DNA of 64,000 bases from Saccopteryx bilineata (Eukaryota > Chordata > Mammalia > Chiroptera > Emballonuridae): assembly GCF_036850765.1 (NCBI RefSeq), contig NC_089490.1, positions 275,728,482 through 275,792,481 of the forward strand, read 5' to 3'. The notes under the pieces are model-generated. The model was not told where the DNA came from, did not search any database, and saw only the letters and a program-made list of their open reading frames with translations. This document shows positions 23,438 to 37,065 of this stretch, piece after piece (the first letter of the stretch is position 1; every line of letters starts with the position of its first letter). The position numbers and the translations under genes were made by a program.

Positions 23438-25299
23438 AATCTTTGTGGGAGAAACTATGTTAATTATTGTTAACCTTTTAATTATCTTCCTAGGCACCAG
23501 AGTGGTATTTTAACCAGGGCCCTGCTACTCCAGTAGGCTCATACAACTAACTCTGACTGATGAAATTTGGGCAGATGTGATGTATGATGCTTCCAGGCTA
23601 GCCCATAAAATATCTTGCACACCTAATCCTTTGTCTTCTCTCCTCTGACAAATTTAGAACCACCTGTTGGGGAGCAAAGCATCCCAAGATGGGAAGAGTC
23701 GCCAAGCTCTCTGACTCACTAACTAGAAAATTCTCATTAAACATCAGGTGGGTGACAAATACATTTTGATTTTGTTGAGCAACTGAAACATGGGGGTCAT
23801 TTGCAACAACTAGTATGGTTTATTTAATAGCATGAAAATTGGTACCTTGCAGTCAGTTGCTGCTGTGGCAAATACATATATGCTATTTTCTCAGCAGTTG
23901 GGCAAGTGGTGAGAAGGAAACATAGCATGCTGGGTGGCTGGACATCTGTGTTATGTTGTGACAAATCATTTGGCAAAATGGTCACCTGTGGCAGACAGAC
24001 CCCATTACTATTCGTTTGTAGAGGGAGTCATTGGAAAATGAAGTGTTATACATTTGTCTTCATTGGAGGTGGCTCTGTTTGTATAGGCAACACAAAAAAG
24101 AAACAAACTCAAGAAATAATTGGCTGTTTTGTAAGCAGAAAATGAGAAGTAATAGAGAGTCCAGCAATTCAGGGCCTTGTAGGTTTGTAAAAGGTAACTG
24201 CTCCTAGTCCCCAGACAGTAAAATGTGGGGGAAAAAATAATTTGAGCTGATAAAGTTCTGGTGAAGTTTATATGAGTGAAATAAAATAACTCAGAAAAAT
24301 ATGTGTGTAAGCATGTAGACTTCCCACTCAAGCCCAATGTCCTCAGAAAGGTTGCCATTATGTTGAGAAAGAGTCATTGGAGCAGGGAAACAAAGCCCAT
24401 TCCAGAATGATGTCCAAGGAAGGCCTTGGGGTGTGGCTACTGGTACCTGGAATTGACTGGAGGCAAGTAGATCAGAAGTCACTAACTTTTTGAGACAATT
24501 GCATTGCCAAGAATACCATGAGTCTGGATCAAAATATTCTTTAATGTTTTGGACTTCAAAACAATCTTTGAGTCCTCAGTGTTATCTAAACAAGATGTGA
24601 GCTCCCAAAGCTGTACTGTTCCAAAAAGAAAGTCCACTGTTACATAGTTGTTGATAATGAGCAAGGAGGAGCCCCCCAGAGGGTGATGTCTGGGACCTTA
24701 TCCACAGGGTCTCAGAGAGCAAATACAGGGTCTATTCAGAGTTTCCCCAGTGTCCAGAGCAGGGAAATATCACCACACCTGTTCTACAGGACTGAAAAGT
24801 ATACCTATGGACCAGTGATGGCTATGAGACTTTCATTCCTCCTTTCTCCAAATGGGAGAGTTTCATGCAGGTCTCCTGTCCTGATCCACCACATTTTGGA
24901 AATCAGAAAAATGGTGGTGGTGGTGGGGTAGATCTATCTCTCATAGCACAGAAAACCAGACCAAGAAGCCCTGCTGCTGTTTTCCCGGAGAGGCCTGAGC
25001 CATACAGTGATCCTGGGTTCTGAGTTGCATACTATAACTGGATAAATGTCTGAGTTCTCTCTTGGGAAGAGAGTGTGCAAGTTGTATTATGGTGAAAGAA
25101 GAAGCAAGCAATTTGGTGACTAGAGGGTGGCCAGTGGCAGAGTAATGCCATAACTTTATTAAACTGCTTCATTTTTGTCCTGGGATCCAGAAACTACACT
25201 TATTTCCTTAATCTCTTGCATATGAAGGTGATCTTACAATTAGCTTTGACCAATGTAATATGAGCAGAAATGTTGTGAAACTGTATCAGCTTGTGCCAT

Positions 25300-25334
25300 A
25301 TGTGTGTATATGTATATGTAGATATATGTAGATG

Positions 25335-25388
<54 letters not shown>

Positions 25389-25402
25389 CACATATATACA
25401 AA
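25300..25402 (+). repeat. Compound (TATG)/(AC)n/(TA) microsatellite
   Basis: About 17 AC units at 25344-25376 flanked by alternating TATGTA and TATATA stretches. Alternating purine-pyrimidine sequence over 100 bases can adopt Z-DNA or cruciform structure. Confidence 0.95.
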
Positions 25403-26099
25403 CTTCCACATGCACTTCTTTTTTCTTCCCTTTTATGGTGCTGCTTGTTGAGAATGGCAGTTCCCTGAGATATTCCCTGAGATGTTCTATCACTTGGAGG
25501 ACAGCTTCCCAAGAAAACCACCCAACCAAACAATCCACATGAATGAGTGAACAAGAAACAAACTGTGATGTTCAGCCACTAAGATGTGGGGGTTTTGTAG
25601 CTTCTAATATTACTTGCCTGAACAATAGTGTCTTGAATAAAATTAGGAGTTCACATGGTAAATAAAGGGGAAGGGAAAATTGATTTCAGATATAGTGAGG
25701 ATGAAGATGCTGGAGCATATTATTAGAGGGGGTTTGGAATGGCTGCAGAACCGGGTAATTCTAAAGGCCATAAAGATGATGAAATGATGGCAAGATCCAA
25801 TGGTCAAGAGTCCATGTGTCCAGATGGGAAGTTTAAGATATTATTCTGAAAGTGATATGGAAGTAGGAATTTTAAGCTGGAAGTAACATGATGCAATATT
25901 ACCTTTAAAATATTCCACATAACACAAATTGAGAAACTTTTTGAAATACCTAATTAGTATTCTTCAAATATGTTAGGGTCATGAAAGACAAGGAAAAACT
26001 AAGACATTGTCATAGACCAAAGGAGGCTAAAGAGAAAATGTAACTAAATAAGAGGTAGGATCTTAGATTGTATCCTGGGACAGTAAATGGACACTCATG

Positions 26100-26295
26100 G
26101 AAAAACAAAAAACAAAAAACAAAAAACAAAGAAATTTCAGCAAGATCGATGGTTTAACGAAGTGTACTCTATCATTGTTAGCTTCCTGGTTTGATAATTG
26201 CATGAAGGGTAAATGGGAACTGTCTACTATTTTGCAACTTTTCTGTGGTTATCTAAACCTACTACAAAATAAGTAAAAGAGTTAATAATTAAAAT
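26100..26295 (+). mobile_element. Old L1 3' end fragment
   Basis: After an (AAAAAAC)n tract come TTAGCTTCCTGGTTTGATAA and TTGCAACTTTTCTGTGGTTA, then CAAAATAAGTAAAAG, as in old L1 3'UTRs. Confidence 0.6.
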
Positions 26296-26467
26296 GCAAA
26301 GCATGGCATCAAATTGAAGACCTAAGCAGGTATCAGGGAATTCTGTCAAAAGGGCTTCTGACAAGTGGTGGGGAGGAGGCTGGTAAGAGCAGTGGGGCAG
26401 AAAAAGGAGGGAAGTGAGATCTGATCCAGCAAACTACCACTAAGAGTCAAGGCCTCAGACTCTAAGG

Positions 26468-26833
26468 CAGGGGTCTCAAACTCAACTCAGCATGTGGGCC
26501 GCAGAGCAAGATCACAGCCATTCGGCGGGCCGCACTAGGTCTACAAAAGGCAACTGTTATGCAACACTTTTCTCACTGCAGTTGAAAACAAAAAAAAAAT
26601 CAGTACAACAAGCACAATCGTACATGCAGTTTACTCAGTGTCACAAAACGACCAGAAACTGTAGTTCGCATCACAACTGCTGTTAACTAAGCTAATATCT
26701 AGCTAGGATGCTAGAGAAATGAAAAATACAAGTAGGCCCCTAGGCTTACTTAATTTTATCCAAAATATTTTGAACTTCGTGGATTAGTCTGCGGGCCGCA
26801 TGCGGCCCGCGGGCCGCGAGTTTGAGACCCCTG
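26468..26833. mobile_element. Non-autonomous hAT transposon
   Basis: Ends are CAGGGGTCTCAAACTCAAC and GCGAGTTTGAGACCCCTG. The 8-bp target duplication is CTCTAAGG / CTCTAAGA, one mismatch. Subterminal GGGCCGC repeats form a strong palindrome near the right end (GGCCGCATGCGGCC, about 26793). No coding capacity. Confidence 0.9.
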
Positions 26834-27973
26834 CTCTAAGACATCAGATGCCCATGAACTTGTATGGGGCATGAGCCCAAAGTCAGATGATGTCAAGGGT
26901 GATTTGATTTTCAGTCTCAGAGAGTGGGCTGGTGTTTCTTTAATCCTTCTTTTTGTGTTTAACCAAGATTCATCCTTGGAGCTGAGATTTGGGTAAATCT
27001 GGAAGTGAAGACCAGTGAACTAAGAGAGGTTGTCTTTGGCCAAAAGAGGTTGAGATGTAGCCAAGATTCAGTATTATTGATACCTAGGATCTGGTCCCAT
27101 GAAGTTGTCGCCAATGGGTAGCTGCAGGAAGGGAGATGAACCCTTGGGTACTGGGCACTCTTTATGACTAGTCTTGATGGCCTTTAGTTTCAAACCTGTG
27201 TGTGAGCTGGGCCCAAAGCTGAGTGTATTCCTTTCCCACAGGCCTTCCCTGTTCACTCATTTAGAAAATACTCATGTGCCTCCTCTGTGCCACTAACTAT
27301 GTTTGGTTCTGGGAATAGGAGGGTGAGCCAAGCAACATGACCCCTGTGTTTATGGAGCTGGAGTCAAAGGGAGTACTATCATTAAAAAAATAATTGTACA
27401 ACTGAAGACTCTGAGGCTTTGCTACAAATATATTCTGTAAATCACCCTCCAAGGCTTCCTCAAAAGGACCTGTATCTATTTAGTAAAATGGAAGTGTAAT
27501 GGAGAAAGAAAAACTCTCAGACTTTTGTGGGTCACTAGACACTGACTCTGAATTGATGTTAATCTGTGAGAATAATAATGCCACTGTGTTCCACTGAAGT
27601 AAAGACTTATGTTGATCAAATAATAAATGAGCTATAGTTCAAATCCCACAATGGCTCCAGTTGGCTCATGGACCCACTTTGTTATTCTTTAGTAACTGAC
27701 AGTAGTGATTAAAATACACACTGGAACACTGCACATTAGGACCCTGCTGTTTGGATGGTAGGAAGCAACAAGTGGAAGTTCTTTGAACTTTTCCTTTCTT
27801 CTAGGACAACAAACAAACAAACAAACAAAATATCGTGGCTCTGGGTGGACTGCAAAGATTAGTGTAATCATCAAAAACTTGAAATATTTAGCAGTGGTGA
27901 TCATATAGTAATTCTGCAATAAGTTTTGACCAGGTTACTCTTTTTTAGTAACTTGAAAGAATATTACATTTTA

Positions 27974-28165
27974 CCCTGGCCAGGAAGCTCAGTTGGTCAG
28001 AGCATTGTCCCTACACACCAAAGTTGCAGGTTCAATCCCCGGTCAGGGCACATGCAAGAATTAACCAATGAATGCATAAATAAGTGGAACAACAAATTGA
28101 TGTCTCTCTCTCTCTCTCCTGCACCCTCTCTCTCTCTAGAAAATCAATAAATAAATTTTTAAAAA
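27974..28165 (+). mobile_element. VES-like tRNA-SINE
   Basis: Head CCCTGGCCAGGAAGCTCAGT, B-box GGTTCAATCCCC, GTCAGGGCACATGCAAG, then a CT-rich stretch and AAATCAATAAATAAA. This layout resembles the bat VES group more than the longer SINEs here. Imperfect flanking repeat AGAATATTACATTT / AGAGTATTATATTC. Confidence 0.82.
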
Positions 28166-28364
28166 GAGTATTATATTCCTATTAACTTACTCCTTGGGCC
28201 TTTTCAGAAGGTAATAAGACTATAGACACCATAAATTTAAATTACATGATGACTCCAGTAGCTGCTGCTCTTCTAGATGTGGTACCTTTACTGGAAAATA
28301 TCAACACAGGTCCTGGCACTTGATATGTAATTATTAATCTGACAATGCATAGATATATGGATGA

Positions 28365-28365
<1 letters not shown>

Positions 28366-28408
<43 letters not shown>
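28366..28408 (+). repeat. (GATA)n microsatellite
   Basis: About 10 GATA units followed by a T run. Confidence 0.97.
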
Positions 28409-28659
28409 TTTTTTTATTTTCTTATTTTTTCTAACTTGCAAATACCCAGAGAAAAAGTTGGCTGTTCTTTGGCAGGACCAACAATATACCTTTCACAATC
28501 TTGTCTCAGAGTTATGTACACCTTCCTTCTCTGCCATAATCCCATCTGTGGAGAACTTGATTATTTTGATATCCTACAAATTACTACACTGACTCTCTAC
28601 ATTCCTGGAATTATTCAGATTAAATCTGATGATTAGGAGGTAACAAGTCTCTTAGATGC

Positions 28660-29015
28660 TATCTCGGTTGGCTCAGGCTGCCATAACAAAATACATTAGG
28701 TGGATTAAACAACAGAGATGTATTTTCTCACAGTTTTGGAGGTTAGAAGTCCAAGTTTAAAATGACAGCAGGGCTGGTTTCTGGCAAGACCTCTCCTCCT
28801 GGTTTGCAGTTGGCTGCCTTCTCTCTGTTTCCTCGTATGACTTTTTCTTTGTGCCCACATGGAGTTCTAATATCTCCTCCTCTTCTTATAAGGACCAGTC
28901 ATATAGGATTATGGTCCCAACTTACAGCCTTATTTACCCTTCATGACCTCTTTAAAGGCCCTCTCTCTAAACAGAGTATACTGGGGGTTAAATCTTCAAA
29001 ACAGGAATAGGTATG
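28660..29015 (-). mobile_element. MLT1/MST-type LTR, minus strand
   Basis: Plus strand shows GGCTGCCATAACAAAATACA, TTTTCTCACAGTTTTGGAGG, CTTCTTATAAGGACCAGTCA and CCTCTTTAAAGGCCC, the reverse complement of this LTR group. Confidence 0.75.
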
Positions 29016-30664
29016 GGAAGGTGGGAAGACAAACACAACTCAGTTCATAATAGATGCCTTACTGGAGATCCATGACAGCCAGAGGGCAGGAGACAAATGC
29101 CAGGGCACTTCATGGGACCACAACCGGAGGCATCTGGAGGTCTGGAGCATGTCAGAATATTCTTTTCTTGGATAACAAAAAGTTGCTGTGTGATTTTTCT
29201 ACCCACAACTATAAAGACGTTCCACACTTAAGGAGGCATCTGGATTTTGGAGGCAACAAACATCACATTTGAGTGTGTTTCTCCCGCCTATGTACTGAGT
29301 AACCTGAAAGGCTGCCAATTTTTTAGTGGGGTTTGAGAGCAAGAAAAGATTCTGAGCAAGTCCTGGTAATAACGCAAACTGTGCTGTTACTTGAGCCTTA
29401 TGACAGCAGATCAAATGATACGTCAAGTGACTGGCATCTCTGGCAAGCCCCAACGATAGACTCATAGGACAGAGCCAGAGGAGTTTTGAGCAAAGACCCC
29501 TCTTCTACAGAGCAATATTCTATGTTTTGAATAAAAGGTTTTAGCTTGTTACTTGGCCCTGAAAAATACTAAACTTCTGGCCACAGGATCAGTGTCCATG
29601 AAGCCAGAACCTTCCATGATGCACTAGGTGCTGTCTGACCAAGTGAGTTTGGGCGAGCACAGTAGTTCTTCATAATCAGGTGAATATTGCATCTATGTAA
29701 CTGGTCTCCAACAGGTACAGGAAGCACAGCTAAGTTGCATAAGCTTGTGTTCTAGACTCTGACACCTGTTTCTGCTACATTGCCTCCTTTTCTTATGGAG
29801 TTCATGTGTAGTTGACTGGTGAGGAAAAACCCTCATGCCTGCTTGACAGATGGTTCTGAGCAACATAGAGGACCAACTGGGAGTGGACAGCTGCAGCATG
29901 CCAACCCAACCAGGAAAATCCCAGGGAGACTGTACTGGAGGGAGATGGTCTCAAAGGGAAGAATGTTAGTTTGCTTGTCCACTTTGTTCAGACAGAATGA
30001 CCAGAGGACAGATCTACACTCATTTATGGGTGTCTGCTACTGATTTGTGTGGGTGCTCAGAGACTTATAAGGCAAAAAATTGGAACACTGGTCACAGGAG
30101 GTGTGAGGGAGAGTTATGTGTCTTATCCTATCAAAATTTTATATAAAATCTTTGGGTTTTTAAATGTGAACAACTAATTTAAAAATGTCAAAAACACTTC
30201 ACAGGCCAAACAACGTATGTCCTTGGGCTTAACCTGGTCTTAGGACACTTGTAAATTATAAAAATAAAATGAAACAAAACAAAACAAGTATAACAGAGCT
30301 AACTCATGCCCCAGCCTGCCAACAATCAGGACAAACAAGTAAGAGAGATTAAAAGGTAAATATGTGAGTCTCTTCACTTTGAGCCCCCAAATTGAGAATA
30401 TGAATTCACATGAACAGAAGATGCTGTGGAAAGGCTACAGCACCATCTGTGGCATGATACACATCATAAATCCATGACATTATACACAGTTCTTGTCATT
30501 CACATTAGTGATATTCGATGAAGCTGCCGCAAACACCAAATTAGCAAATACCAAACCATTGCTCCTAAAGGAAATGTAGAGTTAGGTTCCTATGTATGAG
30601 CTTCTGGTCACAATATTTCTATCAAATGATCAATATATAACTTTGTTTCATTGTTGATTGTTTA
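29016..30664. other. Gene-free stretch
   Basis: Many short frames on both strands but none with conserved-looking protein sequence; possibly an eroded old element. 34601-35879 is likewise AT-rich and featureless. Confidence 0.45.
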
Positions 30665-30682
30665 TTAAAGGCACCTATTTAA

Positions 30683-30897
30683 GGCCTGACCTGTGGTGGT
30701 GCAGTGGATAAAGTGTTGGTCTGGAAAGCTAAAGTCACCGGCTTAAAACCCTGGGCTTGCCCAGTCAAGGCACATACAAGAAGCAACTACCACGAGTTAA
30801 TGCTTCCTATTTCTCCCCCCTCTTTCTTTCTCTCCCCACCCTCCTCTCTCTATAACTCAATAAATAAAATCTAAAAAAATATTTAATAAAAAATAAT
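30683..30897 (+). mobile_element. Short-type tRNA-SINE with exact 16-bp TSD
   Basis: Begins GGCCTGACCTGTGGTGGTGC and ends in an A-rich tail. AAAGGCACCTATTTAA is repeated exactly on both sides. Confidence 0.92.
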
Positions 30898-30999
30898 AAA
30901 GGCACCTATTTAATATAAATTGATCAATTAACATTGAATTCATGGTCAATAGCATGATAACTTATGTCTGAATGAAGCTTATCTAACATACAAATTTGG

Positions 31000-31330
31000 T
31001 TTGCCTGGCATATCTTTCTCTGTCTTTTTACATTCAGCCTTTCTGTGTCTGACAACTAAAGGCTGTCTCTTGTAAGTAGCACATAGTTAGATTTTAAAAG
31101 CTTTGACTGACAGTATTAATCTTTTTCATGGAATATTTAGACTATTTATATATAATATAATTAATGTTATAACTACTTCATTTATATCTACCATCTTAGT
31201 ATTTGCTTTTTATTTCATCTGCCTGATTTATTTTCCTTTTTTCTCTTTTCATGACTTCTTATGAATTAAACAAATATTTGCATCATTTTATTTTTCAATA
31301 TTTACATGCTGGGTTACTCATTCTTCTACC
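31000..31330 (-). mobile_element. Old L1 ORF2 fragment, minus strand
   Basis: Plus strand has AAAGGCTGTCTCTTGTAAGT, CATAGTTAGATTTTAAAAGC and related L1 ORF2 antisense landmarks. No frame survives. Confidence 0.6.
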
Positions 31331-32185
31331 ATTCTTATAGAGGTTATCTAGACAACTTATTATTTTAAAATCAGAAAAAAACCTATTAAACAAGCATCAA
31401 AGTATGCTTTAAGACATATTGAGAAAGTATACCAAAATTAAAATAACAATTACAAATTCATACTAGAGAAAATGTAATGTGTTGGGTTGAGTTATAGGAA
31501 CTTGGTGAAGGCTGAGAACTACATTTCCTAGAATTCCCTTCTCTGTGCAGTTCTTGTTTGCACTGAGCATAGAAGAAACACACAAAATTTGGGAGATGAA
31601 AATTATTAACCTTAGAAGTAGAAATCACTAGTCTTAGAAAGATATCATGGTCAAATATTATGACAAAATTAGAGCTGACAGGTGAACCCTTGTTTATTTT
31701 TACTCTCCCCTGCTCATGATTTAACTCATCCTTATGAGAGCTGGCACTCCTGACCAACTGTATTCCCAGGCCACCACCAGGCATGTGGTGTGGACTTGCA
31801 CAGGTAGCAGTTACTCAGGGAGAGCATTTTCCTTGAGGCAGAAGTTTACCTAGACCTAGCCATGGCTTTGCCCTTTGTGATCCCACTTCAGAGGCTAGAT
31901 CTACAAGCTCTCATTTGTCTACTAGCTCTGATGTTTCAGGTGAGCTGGTGAATGACTGTTTCTCTGATCCTCTGCCTCCCTTTATAAGAATTATGCCCTA
32001 ATTCCTGGAAGTCCCTTATCCTCATATTACCAACAGTGGCTCTGTTCTGAAAACACTGCCTTGTATATGAGACAAAGATAATTGAATGGAGTGAAGAAGG
32101 TCATTTTGTATTGTTAGATTGCACATTTCAGAATGAATATATAAATTTAATGAATCATTAGTTACCAAGCAAGAGTGCTTAAAAT

Positions 32186-32494
32186 CTTTTATGTATTTAT
32201 TTTTAAATGAGAGGAGGGGAGATAGTGAGACAGATTCCCACACGTACCCCAACTGGGATCCACCAAGTAACCCTTGTTTGGCTGATGCTTGGACCAACCT
32301 AGCTATCCTCAGAGCCAGGGGCCAATGCTTGAACCAGTCAAGCCACTAGCTGCAGGAGGGTAAGAGGGAGAGAAAGGGGAGAGGGAGAAGAAGAGAAGCA
32401 GATGGTCACTTCTCTTGTGTGCCCTAACCAGGAATTGAACCCAGGACATCCATACGTGGGACTGACTCTATCCACTGAGCCAACTGGCCAGGGC
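32186..32494 (-). mobile_element. Old GGTTGGCTC-type SINE, minus strand
   Basis: Reading the minus strand, the head GCCCTGGCCAGTTGGCTCAG and GGTTCAATTCC are preserved. The body is much diverged from the young copies. It lies next to degraded L1 sequence. Confidence 0.8.
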
Positions 32495-32529
32495 TTCAGT
32501 GGTTAAAATTAAAGACAAAAAATAATTTA

Positions 32530-34330
32530 GAAATAAAAAAAATTGGTAGAAAATAAATTGATAACTTTGTGCTATAAGTATAAAACTAGAGAACACTGAT
32601 GTTTTGCTAGGAAGAGGCACATAATCAAAATGGAATTGGTAAGAAATAGAGAACTAGGAAAGAGCTCTTGAAATTTAAGTTTTCAAAACTGTGTCCTCAG
32701 TAATGTTATGGTAGTTAGATGGTATTACAACTTATCACCATGAAATCTGAAAGGAACAAATGCCACTATTTAAACTACATAAGAGTCTCATAGATACAAA
32801 TACTTTAATAAAATATTAATGCATATTGTTTAGTATGTAGTCTATTCCAGTGATAACTCACTATGTCTTCATATATTTTGTTGCTGGAATGTAAAGATGA
32901 TTTAACATAAATGAATAAATGGGTCAAGAGAGAAAAACTATAAGATTTTTTGAAAAATATAAAAAAGGTGATTAATAATATTCATTTCTCAGTTTTTAAA
33001 GTTTCTAGAACTAGGAATAGAATGTCATTTTCTTAATAATCTAATAATTTATTGGAAACCAGCCTTAAAGTATATTTAGCAGTGAAAAAATATGGGCACT
33101 CCCATTAAAATTAATAACAAAAACATGTCTACAATCACTGGTACATTCATTATTGATTTGAAAAGTTTAGACAATAAAATAAGATAAGAAAGACATGAGC
33201 TACATACTGCAAAGTAGAAGACAGTAATATCTCTCTTCACAGGTGGTTTGATTGCCCACCTGAAAACTCAAGGGAATCAACTTATGAAAACTACTTTGAG
33301 TGGTTGCTTAGCAATCCAATAGTCAGAAATCAATATCTGTCTGACATAGTAGAAAATCCAGTAAAGTTAAAATAATTATGCACATATTTTCTTTCTTTTT
33401 TCTTTTAGAGAGAGAGAAGGAGACAGATGGGAACAGACAGACAGGAAAGGAAAGAGATGAGAAGCATCAACTTATAGTTGTGGCACCTTAGTTGTTCACT
33501 GGTTGCTTTCTCATATGTGCCTTGATCAGGGGGCTTCAGCCAAGCCAGTGACCCCTTGCTCAAGTCAACAACCTTGAGCTCAAGCCAGTGACCATGGGGT
33601 CATGTCTGTGATCCCATGCTCAAGCTGGCGACCCTGTGCTCAAGTCAGATAAGCCCTCACTCAAGCCAGCAACCACGAAGTTTCAAACCTGGGTCCTTAG
33701 CAACATAGGCCAATAATCTATACACTGCACCACTGCCTGGTCAGGCTGACGTACATAATTTCAATAAAAAGTAAAGATACTAACAATAAACTTTAAAAGA
33801 ATGTTCAATCACTTGATGTCACTAATAACATTATACTTTGAGACATAAAATTCTGGAATAAATGAAGAGACATACATTCTTCTGTGTGGAAAGACACATA
33901 TTAATTCTTATTATATGTAACACAGACATTGAACATACCAATTTACAATCTAATAATTAAAAAGGTATTTTTCTAGTCAAGGAATGAACAGACTAATTAT
34001 TGAGCAGATAAAACTTTAGAAACTCACTCAAGTGTTTGTAAGAATTTAGTATGTCATAATCTCAATAATCAAAAAAATAATATATTAAACTGAATGACTA
34101 ATTATTTGGAAAAAATAAATTAAATTTCCTATTTCATTATATACAAAACCCAATTTAAAATATATTAAAGTTTTAAATGTGAAATATAAATGCAGATGGT
34201 GGAAATAAATATACATATTTGATTGGGGGATGAAATTCTAAGCATGACTTGCAGTTAGAAAAAGTATTATATGAATAGTTCACTTCAGTTTATTATTAAA
34301 ATATTATACTAGCCCATCATACCATATCCT
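32530..34330 (+). mobile_element. Degenerate L1 region, plus strand, with nested SINE
   Basis: A-rich sequence with L1 ORF2-like stretches such as GAAAACTACTTTGAGTGG and ATCAATATCTGTCTGACA; heavily decayed. A long-type SINE interrupts it at 33389-33746. Boundaries are approximate. Confidence 0.5.
33389..33746 (-). mobile_element. Long-type tRNA-SINE, minus strand
   Basis: Contains the reversed GAGAAGCATCAACTTATAG, multiple CTCAAGCCAGTGACC-type units and the head CACTGCCTGGTCAGGC. It interrupts a degenerate L1 region. Confidence 0.86.
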
Positions 34331-34421
34331 TATGTTTTGTGATCCATCAGGTGATCCACCAGGTGAAAACAGTATACATATTTTTCCTTCAAATTATTCT
34401 CTCATAAAAAAACTCACAAAT

Positions 34422-34600
34422 GCCTGACCTGTGGTGATCCAGTGGATAAAGTGTCGACCTGGAATGCTGAGGTCACCAGTTGGAAACCCCGGGATGCCTG
34501 GTCAAGGTACATATGGGCGTTGATGTTTCCTGCTCCTCCTGACTTCTTTCTCTCTCCCCTCTTTCAAAAACAAATAAATAAAATATTTTTTAAAAATCCT
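34422..34600 (+). mobile_element. Short-type tRNA-SINE
   Basis: Begins GCCTGACCTGTGGTGATCC and ends with an A-rich tail; CTCACAAAT flanks both sides. Confidence 0.88.
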
Positions 34601-35879
34601 CACAAATAGAAAAGATATTTTTCTATTGTCGGGCTTTTATTTACCATAAATTTTTTCCCACGAACTTAATGTGTTATGTTTTAGATATGAGGAGACTGGG
34701 TCCTAAGAGGTCACAATCTGAATTCAAATTGTCTAGCTTTCAAAAACATTTACTAACAGATCATAAATAATATGCCAGTGTTGGCAATATTATTTATATG
34801 GTTTCCAGCTATTTTAATATTTTGAATTCTGGAAATGCCTTTGCCTCCACAGCATGTTTTGTTCACTTTAGGCATTTTGCAAATAAGATGCGTTTGGAAC
34901 AGAACTTTCTATCTCACCCAGAAATAATTTGAAAAACACACCCATGATTTGTCTTTATCATTTTATTGTTTAGACATGAAATGGTTTTATCTCTGTCACT
35001 AACCAAGCCTTTATGAGAGAACATAATTACACCATTTATGCATATATGTGGTATGACACTTCAAATTTCAAAAACTCATTCTTAGAATTTTGTGGTAAAA
35101 AAACAAAGTGAAAGTCCCCCCTCCCCATAGCTGTATGTCTTGTACAAGGTATATGCTATGACCCGTGTCTCCAAAATATGTTAAGTGCATTGCCCTGAAA
35201 AGAGCCAGCTTATTTTGGGGAAAAAAAGTAAAAATGAAAACCTGAGCCAAGATCATTCTATCTTACTTTATGATAAGATGTAGTGTTCCGATTTAAAAGC
35301 ATACATTCTATTTCAAAAGAAATAATAATGAATTTTAGAATCAATTACAGCTAAAGATTAAGAAAAAATAAATTGAATATCTTTTTTTACTCTAAATGAC
35401 ATTTTCTTTGTATTAGCATCCAGATGTCTGCAATTGTGTTGCATTCATGGATACTACTGTACTTGACTCATAATTGACTAGTTTCAGTCTTTTAATTTTT
35501 ACTTAGGTGTTTACATTTTTAAACCAGGGTGAAAAACCTCTCTCTTGCTCTTTCTCTCATTCCCTAAATTGAGGTCATCTGGATGGTTGCTGGCTCAGAG
35601 CCTGGCGCCCTTGGAAAGGAGCGGTTACTCCTTAAATCTTTATGGACTCACCTGTGTGTTTGTCCATAGGCTCCTCCTTTTGCTGTCTGGAGCACTGGGA
35701 GGCGAATAGTGTCTTTCTTGTGTTAGTTGGGACTTCTACAGTTCTTTGAAAAGACCTAACCCCAATTGCTATTATTAATCATGTTTCTTCCCCCCTTGAT
35801 TCTGGGGTTGCGTGCTACAGTCCAGGACTACACTCACCCCACCCTGTGAATTACAAAGGAACAGAGAAGCAGGCAGGCA

Positions 35880-36578
35880 AATGTATGTCTCACCCACTGG
35901 TATTGAGCGCCTCCTGCCTGCGGTTGAGGGCTGGGGCCAGAGAAGGGCTCAGAGCCTCAGGAAGTGAAGATTCTTGCTATGACACAGCCTGCAGTCCAGT
36001 TGGGACAGTGAGTAAATGAGGGAAATTTTAAGTAGTGTGAGAGTTACCTAATTCCAGTCAATGAGAGCAGCCCATCATTCATTTTCAAAATCACTATGGT
36101 CACTTTCACAGTAACTGTAACCCTCTACCTGTAGAGGAAGGACTGTTCCCTGATATGACCCCTATCTGTCCTGTGGGCTAGACCTAGGCAAAAATAAAGT
36201 TTGCTTTCCATGCTCCCTCCTCCCCTTAGAGACTGATAGTAATCAATATTCATTTTGACATAAATCAGTACCTCTGCCCTGCCAGTTCCTGGAACAGGTT
36301 GTTGTCCTGGCTGGGACAAGCATATAATATAATTTCTGTACCTGGTAGCATTCTTATACCAGTATCCATAACTGTCCCTTTCCCCTATATAATTCTCTGG
36401 TACCTGCCAATTGGAGTGGGAAACTATTTCATCTTTCAACTGTCCAAGACATGCCTCATATGTAAGTTTCCCTTAATAAAGTCCATCACTGCCCAGCCTG
36501 GAGTGGCAGTCCTCTCTCTTTGGTCTTTTCCTGCCCTCCTGTGTGGAGGTAGAGTTTCAGTCTCTGCATATACTAACA
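35880..36578 (+). mobile_element. Probable retroviral LTR (class I-like)
   Basis: Promoter-like CCCCTATATAATTCTC at about 36383, a polyadenylation signal in CCCTTAATAAAGTCC near 36471, a CT-rich downstream part and an end in ACTAACA. The left edge is unclear (possibly TGTAGAGG at 36130) and no target duplication is found. No gag, pol or env sequence adjoins. Confidence 0.5.
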
Positions 36579-36638
36579 CTTGTAGTGGAATAACCCATTG
36601 CATGGTCTTGGATGGAAATACAACCAACAAGAAAAGAA

Positions 36639-37065
36639 TGTTTTTCCAAGAGAATTGTTTTGTGACTTGAAGGCGGGTCACTGAAATACGTCTATGTGAC
36701 TGAAGGCAGTTGCTGGGCTTTTTTCTCAGTAAAACATTCTCATAAGATTTCTGTTCCTTTCAAGGTTATCCCTTGAGATAAAGAAAGGAATGTTGTGAGA
36801 ACCGTAGAAGCAATAGCAATTAATGCCTTTTGATATTGTATTGTTATTAAGCTATCATGCAGGTGTAATCCATGTATCTTTAAGTAAAAGTTATGCTTGA
36901 TGTTATGCCAATTTCTCAGTAAACAAGCTTTTTGAAGTCTTGTGAATAAAAATAGGACACAGCACAAACTCAGGGCCATTTGCCTGAGCGAGCGGTAGTC
37001 CTTTGCTAGTCCACAATGATTTCGTCTGCTAATCTCTCTCTCTGCGCCCCCGACATACAACAACA
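36639..37065 (+). mobile_element. Probable solo retroviral LTR (class II-like)
   Basis: AATAAA in GTGAATAAAAATAGGAC at 36943, followed by a GC-richer R/U5-like segment and a terminal TCTCTCTCTGCGCCCCCGAC then ATACAACA. A TG start is possible at 36639 or 36661. It lies immediately downstream of the other LTR-like segment but is unlike it, so the two are not a proviral pair. Confidence 0.5.

Noticed and set aside
36125..37065. Endogenous provirus
   Set aside because: Only LTR-like sequences are present; I find no gag, pol or env remnants and the two LTR-like segments do not match.
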